This document shows, one piece after another, positions 1-8,427 of a stretch of 64,000 nt of DNA. Location: assembly GCA_964635375.1 (NCBI GenBank), contig CAZWOU010000016.1, forward strand, positions 1 to 64,000. The letters are read 5' to 3'. Position 1 is the stretch's first letter, and the number at the start of each line of letters is the position of its first letter. The notes beneath the pieces are model-generated. The model made no database searches. It had not been told where the DNA came from and saw only the letters and a list, made by a program, of their open reading frames with translations. The position numbers and the translations under genes were made by a program. The stretch is from CAZMNY01 sp964635375. Its GTDB lineage: Bacteria > Planctomycetota > Planctomycetia > Pirellulales > Pirellulaceae.

Positions 1-362
1 CCAGATGGCTGTTAAATGAGTGACTTTCACCTCGAACTCCTTTTCGCGGACCTTAGCGGCGGCGAGCATTTCCGACCCCAAGGTCCTGAAGCGGGGCCGA
101 GAGGATGAATTGCGCGTGGTCGCGGCTATGGGAACAGCACAGTGTTGTTGCTGCGCTCTTTTCAGGTCCGGTAACCGATTAGATTTCCATGTCTCTACAG
201 GCATCATCGTCGCCTAGCTCGACTCGCTCTTCCATTTCGCTGCGGCGCGGCCTGAGCGTCACTCGACGAGCTCCGTCTTGTTCCCGCGAAATGTGAAAAC
301 CCGCACAACCGGACCACTCGCCGCCGACCGCCGCGCCTCTCAGGGGCGAAGCTCGCGTCTGT
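1..362. other. Left-edge stretch with no supported gene
   Basis: This stretch lies downstream of the NosR-like gene that ends at 363 on the minus strand. Only short open frames are present, and none shows a recognisable domain, a convincing ribosome-binding site or a signal peptide. I see nothing I can name in it. It may contain the terminator of the neighbouring gene or the 3' end of a gene outside the window. Confidence 0.4.
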
Positions 363-2147
363 TCAAGCCATCGGTGCTCGCGAGGATAGAAATAGCGCGG
401 CGCCGAAGAGCAGCAGGGCAACGGCGCCCGCGTCGCGCCAATCCAACCGATCGGCACTCGGGCGGAAACGGATGTAACCCAAGACAGCGCCAGTGGGGCA
501 TCCGTAGCGGCAGTACGCCATGGGCACGCGAGTCGCCGTGATGAGGCCAATAATCGCGATGACTATGGAAGCCAGGCTTCCGAATAGGAAGGCGTCGAAC
601 GGTTCCAGCGACGCCAGTTCGATCGGCCAGTGGCTGTATCCTACAAGCAGGCAAAACGCTGCCAGCAAGGCCGGCATTGCCCTCAGGGGCCGCAGTCGCT
701 TGGCCCACGAAGGAGCTTGGCGAGGTCGAATCAACTGTTGTGCAGCGCCGAACGGACAGATCCGCTGGCAGTAGATCTGGCGTTTCGTGAAGATCGGCGC
801 CAGCAACGAGGCGGCTGTCAGTACGACAAGGCCAGGCGCGAATTGCCAGGGGACGCCGTGACTGGCCCAGCCGATCAACTGTGCTTGAGAAAGCAAGTCG
901 CCGTTCAAAAAACCGAGATAGGCGATGAGGACTCCCTGGAAGAGCCGGCGAAGCCAAACCACGCCGCCCAATCGAGTCGTGGCGGCCACACATGCGACGA
1001 GCAGAATTACGAGCGTTCCGACGTCGCGTAGCGCCACGACGATCGGTCGCGACCTGCTTCGAGCGTCGCTCGCCGGCGATGGCCGATCTGCAATGCGAAT
1101 GGCCTCAGCCGCCGCCAAGGGGAGCGACTCAGCAATCGCCATGCTGGTCATCGTCGCCCCGGAAACTCCTTCCACTTCCTCTTTCGCTAGATCGACGTCG
1201 GCGAGAGAACTCAATGTCCACCCGGTGAACCGTTTGGCAAAATACTCGTCATCGACGACGTATCCGATATACGGTTCGTTCTCAAAACTACTGCGAATTC
1301 GAACACGGATAACGCGGTCGTTCTCATCGAGCAAGACAATCGCGTCTGTCGGCCCCTGGTAGCCGATGATCGAATCTCCCATAGGGGCCGTCCGAATCAG
1401 CCCGCCAATTCGTTTTCCCTGGCCGTTGAGCACATCGACAACGCAAGGATACCCGCTTCGCACTCGAATCGCAGCAGCATCGGGAAAGCCGCTCTTCGCG
1501 TCGCTCAGGTTGATCTTTGCTGGGAATCGCAAAGAGCGGGTCCGCGCGGCAGTCGGCTCGCCACGCTTCGGCTGTCGTTCGAGTCGACGGATGACGCCCT
1601 CGAGAATCGCCAAGCTCGTCAACGTCGCGCCGCTAACGCCATCGACCGTTGACGCTCGTTCAACAGCCTCTTCCCAAGTCAAGCCGTTCAAGCAATCCAA
1701 GAAGTGAGGATCTCGTTTGATGTCGCCCACATGCTCGCGAGTGTCGCCGCTGGTCACGACTTTCATGCCCACGACTCGCATGGTTTCGTCAAAGGCGATG
1801 GCGACATTGGTCGGCCCGCTGAATCCGGCAACCCCGTCCGATTCGGGGGCCGACTGAATCACCGTGCCGATCTGCTTGCCCTCGCGATCGAGGACTATCC
1901 TCTCGCCTCGCGGCGTCTGCTTCTCGGCGAGTCGATCGGCTTGCTCGAGCAAGTCTCGAACGGCGTCCATGTTGCCGCGGAGGGAACGGTGCTCGCCGAC
2001 GGGATGCACTTGGTCATGGATCGCGCGAAGTAAGAGAATTACGCCGACGAAAACAGCGATTCGCATCGAGTGAACGCCAACAGCCCGAAACGCGCGCTGA
2101 CGAGCGCCGCTGGGCTGGGTAGGGCGTTTGTCAGCTGAACGCGTCAT
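363..2147 (-). CDS. NosR-like membrane flavoprotein with two FMN-binding domains and a 4Fe-4S module
   Basis: Membrane redox protein of about 594 residues. An N-terminal anchor (about 29-43) leads into two successive FMN-binding domains. Each ends in the covalent-flavin motif SGAT (VDGVSGATLTS near 170-179 and VEGVSGATMTS near 327-336), where the Thr is normally flavinylated by ApbE. Several transmembrane helices follow (about 375-590), with two CxxxCP iron-sulfur motifs (C461/C465 and C547/C551) as in the NosR/NapH/RnfD-like ferredoxin family. It probably moves electrons between a quinone or periplasmic donor and the Fe-S centre across the membrane. The ATG at 2147 follows an in-frame TTG; a second ATG at 2066 directly precedes the hydrophobic helix and is also possible. 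No nos or nap genes are nearby, so the partner enzyme is unknown. The tandem duplication of the FMN domain is the unusual point. Confidence 0.8.
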   Translation of the reverse strand: MTRSADKRPTQPSGARQRAFRAVGVHSMRIAVFVGVILLLRAIHDQVHPVGEHRSLRGNMDAVRDLLEQADRLAEKQTPRGERIVLDREGKQIGTVIQSAPESDGVAGFSGPTNVAIAFDETMRVVGMKVVTSGDTREHVGDIKRDPHFLDCLNGLTWEEAVERASTVDGVSGATLTSLAILEGVIRRLERQPKRGEPTAARTRSLRFPAKINLSDAKSGFPDAAAIRVRSGYPCVVDVLNGQGKRIGGLIRTAPMGDSIIGYQGPTDAIVLLDENDRVIRVRIRSSFENEPYIGYVVDDEYFAKRFTGWTLSSLADVDLAKEEVEGVSGATMTSMAIAESLPLAAAEAIRIADRPSPASDARSRSRPIVVALRDVGTLVILLVACVAATTRLGGVVWLRRLFQGVLIAYLGFLNGDLLSQAQLIGWASHGVPWQFAPGLVVLTAASLLAPIFTKRQIYCQRICPFGAAQQLIRPRQAPSWAKRLRPLRAMPALLAAFCLLVGYSHWPIELASLEPFDAFLFGSLASIVIAIIGLITATRVPMAYCRYGCPTGAVLGYIRFRPSADRLDWRDAGAVALLLFGAALFLSSRAPMA

Positions 2148-2171
2148 CAAGGCTCTGGCGGACTTGCGATG

Positions 2172-4469
2172 TTAGGGCTTGGCGACTTGCCTCAGTTGAA
2201 CCGCGTCGACATGAACGAGTCCGTCGGCGTCCTTCGTGCTCAATGTGACGACGCATTTCTCATCTTTGGCCAGCGAAAAGACGCCCAGAGAAACCGCGCC
2301 GTCCTCGGGAGGAGCGTCTCGCATGTTGATTGTTGTTTCAATTTGCTTCTCCCCAATAATCGCTGACAGGGGAGCGCGGGTCGCTCGGTTAGGGTGGTTG
2401 CCGTAATACAACCGCAATTCGAATCGCCCTTCCGCCGGTGCTTTCAGCGTGAATGTCGCGGTGGCGTCGCTGCTCGGCGGTGCGTAGAGGTAGCCGTGGC
2501 CAACATAGCCCTTGAGCCCTGTGCCGCGTGTCCAAGGCCCCGACTTTTTGGCGCTTACGTCATCGACCACGAGCCCTTTCATTTTGGAGGGGTCTCGTCC
2601 AGAGAGAGGGCCTTCGGGGCTTGCCGACGGCAAATCCTTGGGGATTTCCAGCTTGGCGAACACGGTATCGCGGTGGGCCTTGCCGGGCAGTCGCAACAGC
2701 GACTTAAGCTCATCGAGATAGTTTTGGTAAACGTCGCGAGGATAACATTCATGAATTGTGCAGATCGATGCGGCTTTGCCGACGACCTCGCCCATCATGC
2801 CGCATGTCTTCATCACTCGAGTTGTTCCGAGTGCCTGATGAGTCACGCTGATGCACCGCCCCGCCATGAAGAGGTTTTCGACATTGCGAGAGTAGAAGCA
2901 ACGATAAGGAATCGGGTAGCCGTAGGTTCGATCGACCCGGCGGTCGTGGACGGCGTAGGAAATGAACGGGTTATCCGGGAACTTCTCTGCGTATTGCTTC
3001 TTCGGGTAGTGCAAGTCAATTGACCAAGTGCTCGGAACGCAGCCGTCGGGAAACTGCTTCTTAGCCACCACGTCGTCCTGGGTCAAAATGACATCGCCCA
3101 ACAACCGCCGTGACTCGCGCGGACCACCGACAAAGGCGACCCAGGTCAGCATGGCCTTGCGGTGCTTTTCGCGCCCGCCACGGTTCTTCATCGCATTAAA
3201 TGCGCCGTACACCGCCCGCAGATTCCAGTCCCGAATCGACTCTGCGCCGCCGATCGCATCCTTGTCGAATCCGCTTTCCCAAAACCACTGACCGTGGTGA
3301 TCTCGAGGGTAAGGAAAATCCTTCATGTTCAGATCGAGCGCCCATGGCGTTTTGGGAAACTCACTCGGTTCTTCAAATTCAGCCCAAGCCCACATGTTGC
3401 TCATGCCCATACGGCCTTTGTCCGTCATCTCCCAATCTGCTTTGGCGAGCGCTCCGATCGTGGCGTGGCCCGTGCAGTCGCTGTAGAGTCTTCCGACGAT
3501 GCGGCGCCTTTCGCTGGTGCGCGTGTCGAATGCGTGGACTGCCGCAATGCGGTTGCCATTCATTTCAACTCGATATGCGTGATGATTGAGAAACAGTTCG
3601 ATGTTGCTTTCGCTGCGAACAATCTTCTCCTTGGTGGCATCGCCGAATTCGGCCTTCTCGCCGGGAGATTTTCGAGCTCGATCGGCGAACTCGTCAACAA
3701 TCTCGCCAATGCGAGGGTATTCACCGCGACGGACCAGGCCCTTCGCCCAAACCCGAACTTCACTCGACCCGTTGCCGCCGAGCACTGGTCGGTTTTGAAT
3801 CAAGGCGACTTTGCAGCCCATACGCGCCGCTGAAATCGCTGCGCCAATCCCCGAGTAACCGCCTCCGATGACGACGAGATCATACCCGTCCGTTTTTCGC
3901 GGCTGCTCGGGCAAGCCGAGTTTCCCGCGCCGCCAGGCCGACATGATTTGGCCGTCGTTGGGAGGCGAATCCGTCGCTTCGGTTGTAAAATAAATCGCGT
4001 CGCAGCGACCATCGAACCCGGTCAGGTCTCGCAATTCCAGTTTGACCTTTCCGGCCTTGATCTCGATCTCGCCGCCAGCTTGCCATTGCCACTCGGCGCC
4101 GGTGTTGCCAAAAGTCTGGGATAGAGGACGCCCATCGACTGCCAACTGAAACTGGCCAGGTGAACCCGCGGCGTTCCATCGCGCCACCCAGTCTTTGGTG
4201 CGAACGAATACCCGGTACGTCGCGGATTCCTTGAACTCCACGGTCGTCGTGGCGTTCGCGACCGGTCGCCCGAGCCCATGGGCGAGCAGGTAGGGCGATC
4301 CCATGGCGTCGATAAACTGCGTGTCGAGTTTCCAGCCGCCATGGCTGCCGAAACTCTCCGCCTCGACCAAGACGCTCGCCGCGCCCGCGGGTCGAAAGCC
4401 CGCCGCTAGGAAAAGGAAGCAGGCCGCTACCGCGGTCCGCCGTAAGTTGCCTGACGGGTTGTTGATCAT
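2172..4469 (-). CDS. Exported FAD-dependent oxidoreductase with carbohydrate-binding-like flanks
   Basis: About 765 residues from the ATG at 4469, which has AGGA nine bases upstream; a GTG at 4499 would add ten residues. A signal peptide (basic start, hydrophobic core, PAGA end near residue 30) sends it out of the cytoplasm. A ligand-binding-like beta region (about 32-170) precedes an FAD-dependent oxidoreductase domain of the Pfam FAD_oxidored type, with dinucleotide-binding motif VVIGGGYSGIGAAISAARMG near 200. The C-terminal 130 residues again look like a beta-sandwich. Planctomycetes carry many such exported oxidoreductases, generally thought to act on sugars or glycans; the substrate here is unknown. 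It follows the NosR-like gene's start by only about 20 bases on the same strand, so the two are probably cotranscribed, and an electron path from the flavoenzyme to the membrane protein is conceivable (inference). Confidence 0.82.
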   Translation of the reverse strand: MINNPSGNLRRTAVAACFLFLAAGFRPAGAASVLVEAESFGSHGGWKLDTQFIDAMGSPYLLAHGLGRPVANATTTVEFKESATYRVFVRTKDWVARWNAAGSPGQFQLAVDGRPLSQTFGNTGAEWQWQAGGEIEIKAGKVKLELRDLTGFDGRCDAIYFTTEATDSPPNDGQIMSAWRRGKLGLPEQPRKTDGYDLVVIGGGYSGIGAAISAARMGCKVALIQNRPVLGGNGSSEVRVWAKGLVRRGEYPRIGEIVDEFADRARKSPGEKAEFGDATKEKIVRSESNIELFLNHHAYRVEMNGNRIAAVHAFDTRTSERRRIVGRLYSDCTGHATIGALAKADWEMTDKGRMGMSNMWAWAEFEEPSEFPKTPWALDLNMKDFPYPRDHHGQWFWESGFDKDAIGGAESIRDWNLRAVYGAFNAMKNRGGREKHRKAMLTWVAFVGGPRESRRLLGDVILTQDDVVAKKQFPDGCVPSTWSIDLHYPKKQYAEKFPDNPFISYAVHDRRVDRTYGYPIPYRCFYSRNVENLFMAGRCISVTHQALGTTRVMKTCGMMGEVVGKAASICTIHECYPRDVYQNYLDELKSLLRLPGKAHRDTVFAKLEIPKDLPSASPEGPLSGRDPSKMKGLVVDDVSAKKSGPWTRGTGLKGYVGHGYLYAPPSSDATATFTLKAPAEGRFELRLYYGNHPNRATRAPLSAIIGEKQIETTINMRDAPPEDGAVSLGVFSLAKDEKCVVTLSTKDADGLVHVDAVQLRQVAKP

Positions 4470-4525
4470 CGAGACCGTTCCTGTGAGAAGTCGCTGCACG
4501 GGTTTCTCGTCTTTGTTGTAGGTGC

Positions 4526-4553
4526 GTGCCCTTAGGCGAGTGCCCTTGGGTGA
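4526..4553 (+). repeat. Two 14-bp tandem repeats in a divergent promoter region
   Basis: Two adjacent imperfect copies of GTGCCCTTAGGCGA / GTGCCCTTGGGTGA lie between the divergent starts of the FAD oxidoreductase (4469, minus) and the nitrilase-like gene (4696, plus). They could be a regulator-binding site for either gene. The evidence is the repeat alone. Confidence 0.4.
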
Positions 4554-4642
4554 GTGTATTGTAAGCAGAGTTGGCTTGATGAATAAGATAATAGACGAGC
4601 ACTAAGAGAGAGAATTTCTGTCCGCGAACAGCGCGGCGCGGC

Positions 4643-4648
4643 TATAAT
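4643..4648 (+). promoter_or_regulatory. Candidate -10 box TATAAT
   Basis: A perfect TATAAT hexamer sits 48 bases upstream of the nitrilase-like start in an otherwise GC-rich stretch. I cannot see a good -35 box at 16-18 bases, so this is only a candidate. Confidence 0.25.
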
Positions 4649-4695
4649 CACCAACGTTTTCGCTTCTCTTCTTACCCACACATTGGAGTTCCTCG

Positions 4696-6099
4696 ATGGC
4701 TTTTCGCAGGTGTCGAATCAGGTTGCTATGGCTTGCGGCGAGCGGAATGCTGGCGTTCACGTTCGGATCGAGTGGGTCCTGGCTGGGCGAAACCGGCTCG
4801 CTGGGCGGGAACTCGGCCCATGCGGAGGACTACGGCGGATGGACGCAGGAGTCGCCGCGAGACGAGATTCGGCCGACGTTCAGCTTTTTTTCCGATGGTG
4901 GATTCAAGAACGCTGGTCGCTGGGTCATTACGGCCGATCAGCAACCGGGCCGATTTGGCTGGTGGCAAAAGTCGGTGCCCGTCCAAGGCGGAAAGTTCCA
5001 CCGTTTCCAAGTCGCCTTGAAGACGAAGGGAGTCGAGACGCCGCGGCGCACTGCGGTGGTTCGCATTCTCTGGCGAAATGCGAAAGGGCAGAAAGTCTTG
5101 CACGACGCGCCCACGTTCGCATCGTATCGGTCCGGATCGCGCCCACGAGCGGAACCCGAGTTTCCAGCGATCAGCGACGAGACCATCGGCGATTGGCAAA
5201 TCGTCGGCGGGACCTATCACGCGCCGGCGGACGCCACTCAGGCGATCGTCGAACTCTCTTATCGTTGGGAGCCCAACGGGCGAGTGGAGTGGTCCATGCC
5301 AACGCTCACGCCGACTGCGGCGCCCGCCAAACGCACTGTGCGGCTGGCGACGGTGCACTACCGTCCTCGGGACGGAGCTACGGCGATGGATAAGTGCAAA
5401 CTGTTTGCTCCCATGATCAAGAGCGCCGCGGACAAGAATGCTGATCTCGTCGTACTGCCGGAGTCGTTGACATTCTACGGGCGAGGCAAGACGTACGCAG
5501 AGTGCGCCGAGACAGTGCCAGGTCCGTCGACGAACTACTTTACTCAACTCGCCAAACAGCACGACTTGTATATCGTCGCTGGGCTGCTCGAGCGGGATGG
5601 CCCCTTGGTCTACAACGTGGCAGCCCTGATCGGTCCGGACGGATTGGTTGGAAAGTACCGCAAAGTCACATTACCGCGTGGAGAAATTGAAGGGGGCATC
5701 ACGCCGGGCGATTCCTACCCGGTCTTTGACACGCGATTCGGAAAAGTCGGCATGATGATTTGCTACGATGGCTTCTTCCCCGAAGTGGCTCGGCAGTTGT
5801 CCAACAATGGCGCGGAAGTTATCGCCTGGCCTGTGTGGGGCTGCAACCCCATGCTCGGCGCCGCTCGAGCTTGCGAGAATCACATCTACGTAGTCAGCAG
5901 CACGTACACCGATGCGAGCAGCGATTGGATGATCTCCGCCGTTTACGGTCACGACGGAAAACCTCTTGCGCAGGCTAAGGAGTGGGGTGGGATCGCCATC
6001 GCCGAGGTCGATCTTGGGGCCCCGTTGCACTGGCACAGCTTGGGCGACTTCAAGGCCCAAATCGATCGACACCGCCCCGTTGCCGTGGGCGAAAAATAA
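4696..6099 (+). CDS. Exported carbon-nitrogen hydrolase (nitrilase superfamily)
   Basis: A 467-residue protein starting at ATG with GGAG seven bases upstream. The hydrophobic stretch near 10-25 followed by an AHA site near 43 indicates export. Residues about 45-210 form a beta-rich N-terminal domain of carbohydrate-binding type. Residues about 215-455 are the nitrilase-superfamily amidohydrolase domain, with the complete catalytic triad: Glu256 (VVLPES), Lys323 (YRKVTLP) and Cys356 (MICYDG). It should hydrolyse a C-N bond (amide or nitrile) in the periplasm. An attached beta-sandwich suggests a substrate linked to sugars or cell-wall material, which is inference. It faces the clp cluster tail to tail with a 15-base gap, so the two do not form an operon. 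Confidence 0.88.
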   Translation: MAFRRCRIRLLWLAASGMLAFTFGSSGSWLGETGSLGGNSAHAEDYGGWTQESPRDEIRPTFSFFSDGGFKNAGRWVITADQQPGRFGWWQKSVPVQGGKFHRFQVALKTKGVETPRRTAVVRILWRNAKGQKVLHDAPTFASYRSGSRPRAEPEFPAISDETIGDWQIVGGTYHAPADATQAIVELSYRWEPNGRVEWSMPTLTPTAAPAKRTVRLATVHYRPRDGATAMDKCKLFAPMIKSAADKNADLVVLPESLTFYGRGKTYAECAETVPGPSTNYFTQLAKQHDLYIVAGLLERDGPLVYNVAALIGPDGLVGKYRKVTLPRGEIEGGITPGDSYPVFDTRFGKVGMMICYDGFFPEVARQLSNNGAEVIAWPVWGCNPMLGAARACENHIYVVSSTYTDASSDWMISAVYGHDGKPLAQAKEWGGIAIAEVDLGAPLHWHSLGDFKAQIDRHRPVAVGEK

Positions 6100-6114
6100 G
6101 CGACCCGCAAGCGA

Positions 6115-8376
6115 CTACTCGCTGGTCACCACCACGCGGCCGCCATCGACGCCGAGCTGCAGTTTGGCGCGTCGCGTGGGGTCCTCTGCAAGAGAGCGGG
6201 AGAGCGGAACGATAACTTGCTGTTCGATTGCTCGCTGCAACGGCCTGGCCCCGTATGCCGCATCAAATCCCTCGCGGACGATGAGGTCGACAACCTGCTT
6301 GGTCCAAGTGAGTTCGACTCCAAAACGTCGGACCCCATCTCGCTCAGCTAACTCGCCAAGCTCTTTCACAGCGATCTGTTCGACCGCCCTGCGGGAGAGC
6401 GGATCAAAGGAAACCACTCGATCAATGCGGTTGAAGAACTCCGGTCGAAAACCATCTTGAACGGCCTTCAGAAAGTTCGGCTGGGCCGTTTCGTACCCTA
6501 CTGGCGTTGAGCGTGTGGCGCCAAGGTTTGAGGTCATGACGATCACGCAACTGCGAAACGTGGCGGTTCGCCCGAAGCTGTCCGTCAGCCGCCCCTCGTC
6601 GAGAACGCCAAGCAACGCATCGAAGACATCGGGCGAGGCTTTCTCGATTTCGTCGAGAAGAATGACCGAGAAAGGGCGCCGCCGCACTTGTTTGACCAGA
6701 TGGCTCGGTTCGCCATCAGGTTGCAACAGCAAACGCTCCGCGGCCCCGAAGCCTGCGTACTCGCTCATGTCCAAACGGATTAGCCGGTCTGAATGCTTGT
6801 CGGCGTCAAACAAATAGCTGGCCAGAGCCTTGGCGAGTTCCGTTTTGCCGACGCCGGTGGGACCGCAGAACAGTAGAACGCCTAGGGGCCGCGCCGGGTC
6901 ATTCAAGCCGGCCTTCATTCGCGTGATAACTTCCGCTGCCGCGCGGCACGCCTCCGGCTGGCCGAGCACTCGCGAGGCGAGTTGTTCAACGGTTTGGTCA
7001 AAGTTGATCAATTGATCGTCATGTAAGAGCGACTGGGGAAGTCCGCTGAACTCGCCGAACTTGAGATAGACATCCTCCGCCGAAATCGTCGCTGTCGAAG
7101 GGCTCGATTTGAGCGATCTTGAGGCAACCAGATCCGCGGCAAACTGAGGGCTTCGGCCTGGCAGCGTTTGGTAGGGCAGAAAACGTTTGAACAATCGATG
7201 CGTTATCGGCGCAACATCCTGGTCCATGCTTACTCGAGAGTCACGAGCAGTATCTTGGTAGAGTTCCGCAAGCAACTGTTGAGCATCCGCGTCGGCCATC
7301 GGCGGAACGGGGTGGGTTTCCAGCAGCGAAGCAAATCCGGGCAAGAGCCGCTGGCACGCGTCCCATTCCTGTGCGGTCGACTCACCGATCAAACGCAATT
7401 CGCCCGCGTCGATATAGGCCGCCAAGAACGCAGCGATGCTCGATTCGGGTTTGCCTCCGCCAACCACCAGCTCCAGCAGGTTCTCGATGCAAAGCACGCC
7501 CTGGAATTCGCTGAGCTCGTTGATTACGGCTTCACAGCGTTCCTCCCATTGGCCCAAATACTGCATGCCGGCAATCAGGCGAGCTCCGTTAGTGAGCCAC
7601 ATTTTCCTTCGCTCGGTTCGCTCTTCCTCGGAATGCTTCTGGCGGCTGAGACGCTCGACTTTTCGCGCGGCGGCGACCAGCAGAGTCGATTTGCCGACGC
7701 CTTTTTCGCCGAGGAGGACTAAGCTGCATGTGTCTCCCATTATCCGCTGGGCTAAGGCGTCAATTGGTCCGTCGATCCGCAACGCTCGACCCATGCGGCG
7801 CCGAACGCCCCGATCGACGAGAGAGTCGGCGACGGCCGGAAGCGCGTCCAGAGCGACCGGTCCAATCGCGGCGGGCGGGGGCTGTGTTCGGACATTGAGC
7901 GTGTCGATTTGCAGCGTAATTGGCGAGAGGTGTTTGCCCAGATCGCGCGGCGTCATTCCACCCAACGACTCGCGGGCCGACTCCTGCATCAAGCTCTTGA
8001 CCGATCCGATGTCCAGGCTGATCAGTTGCATATCAATCGTCGGCGCAGTGCACACGACCGATCGGTCGGGGCGGCGGCCGAGAACGGCCGGCAAACGTAT
8101 TGTCACCAACTGCCGGCATGGATGCACCGCTCGACCAGACTTGTATTGCGGCCGCACTTGAATGACGAACTCGACCAGCTCAAGATCTTTCATCACAGGT
8201 TCTTCGAACTGGGCGTTTTGCAGACGTTGCTGTTTTACGAGGTGCTTCTTAAGTTGTTTCAGCGCTCCCGACACGGTCGCATCGGTTGCCGCGGCCGAGA
8301 GGCCGTCGAGAGTGCGGGCGGTAAAACAGCCGTCCGCGTCAACCCAGATTGCGATTGGAAATACGAGTGTCTTCAT
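6115..8376 (-). CDS. Clp/Hsp100-like double AAA ATPase, third gene of the trio (clp-C)
   Basis: 753 residues. The N-terminal region (1-200) has no Clp_N repeats but resembles the N-termini of the two upstream paralogues. D1 (about 205-440): Walker A GEKGVGKS at 223-230 is intact, but the Walker B position reads VLCIEN (294-299), so the canonical DE is EN. The arginine-finger segment ERRF is replaced by FASLLE near 348-353. An aromatic loop MQYLGQWEER (271-280) takes the place of pore loop 1. There is no ClpB M-domain coiled coil. D2 (about 455-740): Walker A GPTGVGKT 505-512, Walker B LLDE 573-576, finger NRID near 649 and sensor-2 GARPL 709-713 are intact, but the GYVG pore loop is missing. 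It has no C-terminal extension. The ATG follows a triple 17-bp repeat after clp-B. Likely an ATP-driven remodelling subunit that works with its neighbours. Confidence 0.85.
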   Translation of the reverse strand: MKTLVFPIAIWVDADGCFTARTLDGLSAAATDATVSGALKQLKKHLVKQQRLQNAQFEEPVMKDLELVEFVIQVRPQYKSGRAVHPCRQLVTIRLPAVLGRRPDRSVVCTAPTIDMQLISLDIGSVKSLMQESARESLGGMTPRDLGKHLSPITLQIDTLNVRTQPPPAAIGPVALDALPAVADSLVDRGVRRRMGRALRIDGPIDALAQRIMGDTCSLVLLGEKGVGKSTLLVAAARKVERLSRQKHSEEERTERRKMWLTNGARLIAGMQYLGQWEERCEAVINELSEFQGVLCIENLLELVVGGGKPESSIAAFLAAYIDAGELRLIGESTAQEWDACQRLLPGFASLLETHPVPPMADADAQQLLAELYQDTARDSRVSMDQDVAPITHRLFKRFLPYQTLPGRSPQFAADLVASRSLKSSPSTATISAEDVYLKFGEFSGLPQSLLHDDQLINFDQTVEQLASRVLGQPEACRAAAEVITRMKAGLNDPARPLGVLLFCGPTGVGKTELAKALASYLFDADKHSDRLIRLDMSEYAGFGAAERLLLQPDGEPSHLVKQVRRRPFSVILLDEIEKASPDVFDALLGVLDEGRLTDSFGRTATFRSCVIVMTSNLGATRSTPVGYETAQPNFLKAVQDGFRPEFFNRIDRVVSFDPLSRRAVEQIAVKELGELAERDGVRRFGVELTWTKQVVDLIVREGFDAAYGARPLQRAIEQQVIVPLSRSLAEDPTRRAKLQLGVDGGRVVVTSE

Positions 8377-8427
8377 TAGTTCAGTTCAAGGGGCAGTTCA
8401 GTTCGAGGGGTAGTTCAGTTCGAGGGG
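8377..8427 (-). repeat. Three tandem 17-bp repeats across the clp-B/clp-C junction
   Basis: On the minus strand the unit is CCCCTCGAACTGAACTA, present three times with two substitutions in total (8411-8427, 8394-8410, 8377-8393). The stop codon of clp-B is inside the middle copy and the ATG of clp-C follows directly after the last. Because 17 is not a multiple of three, a change in copy number would shift the reading frame of the clp-B C-terminus. Confidence 0.85.

Noticed and set aside
3880..4602. Minus-strand frame overlapping the start of the FAD oxidoreductase
   Set aside because: It is a shifted frame of a gene with a clear FAD-binding motif and signal peptide.
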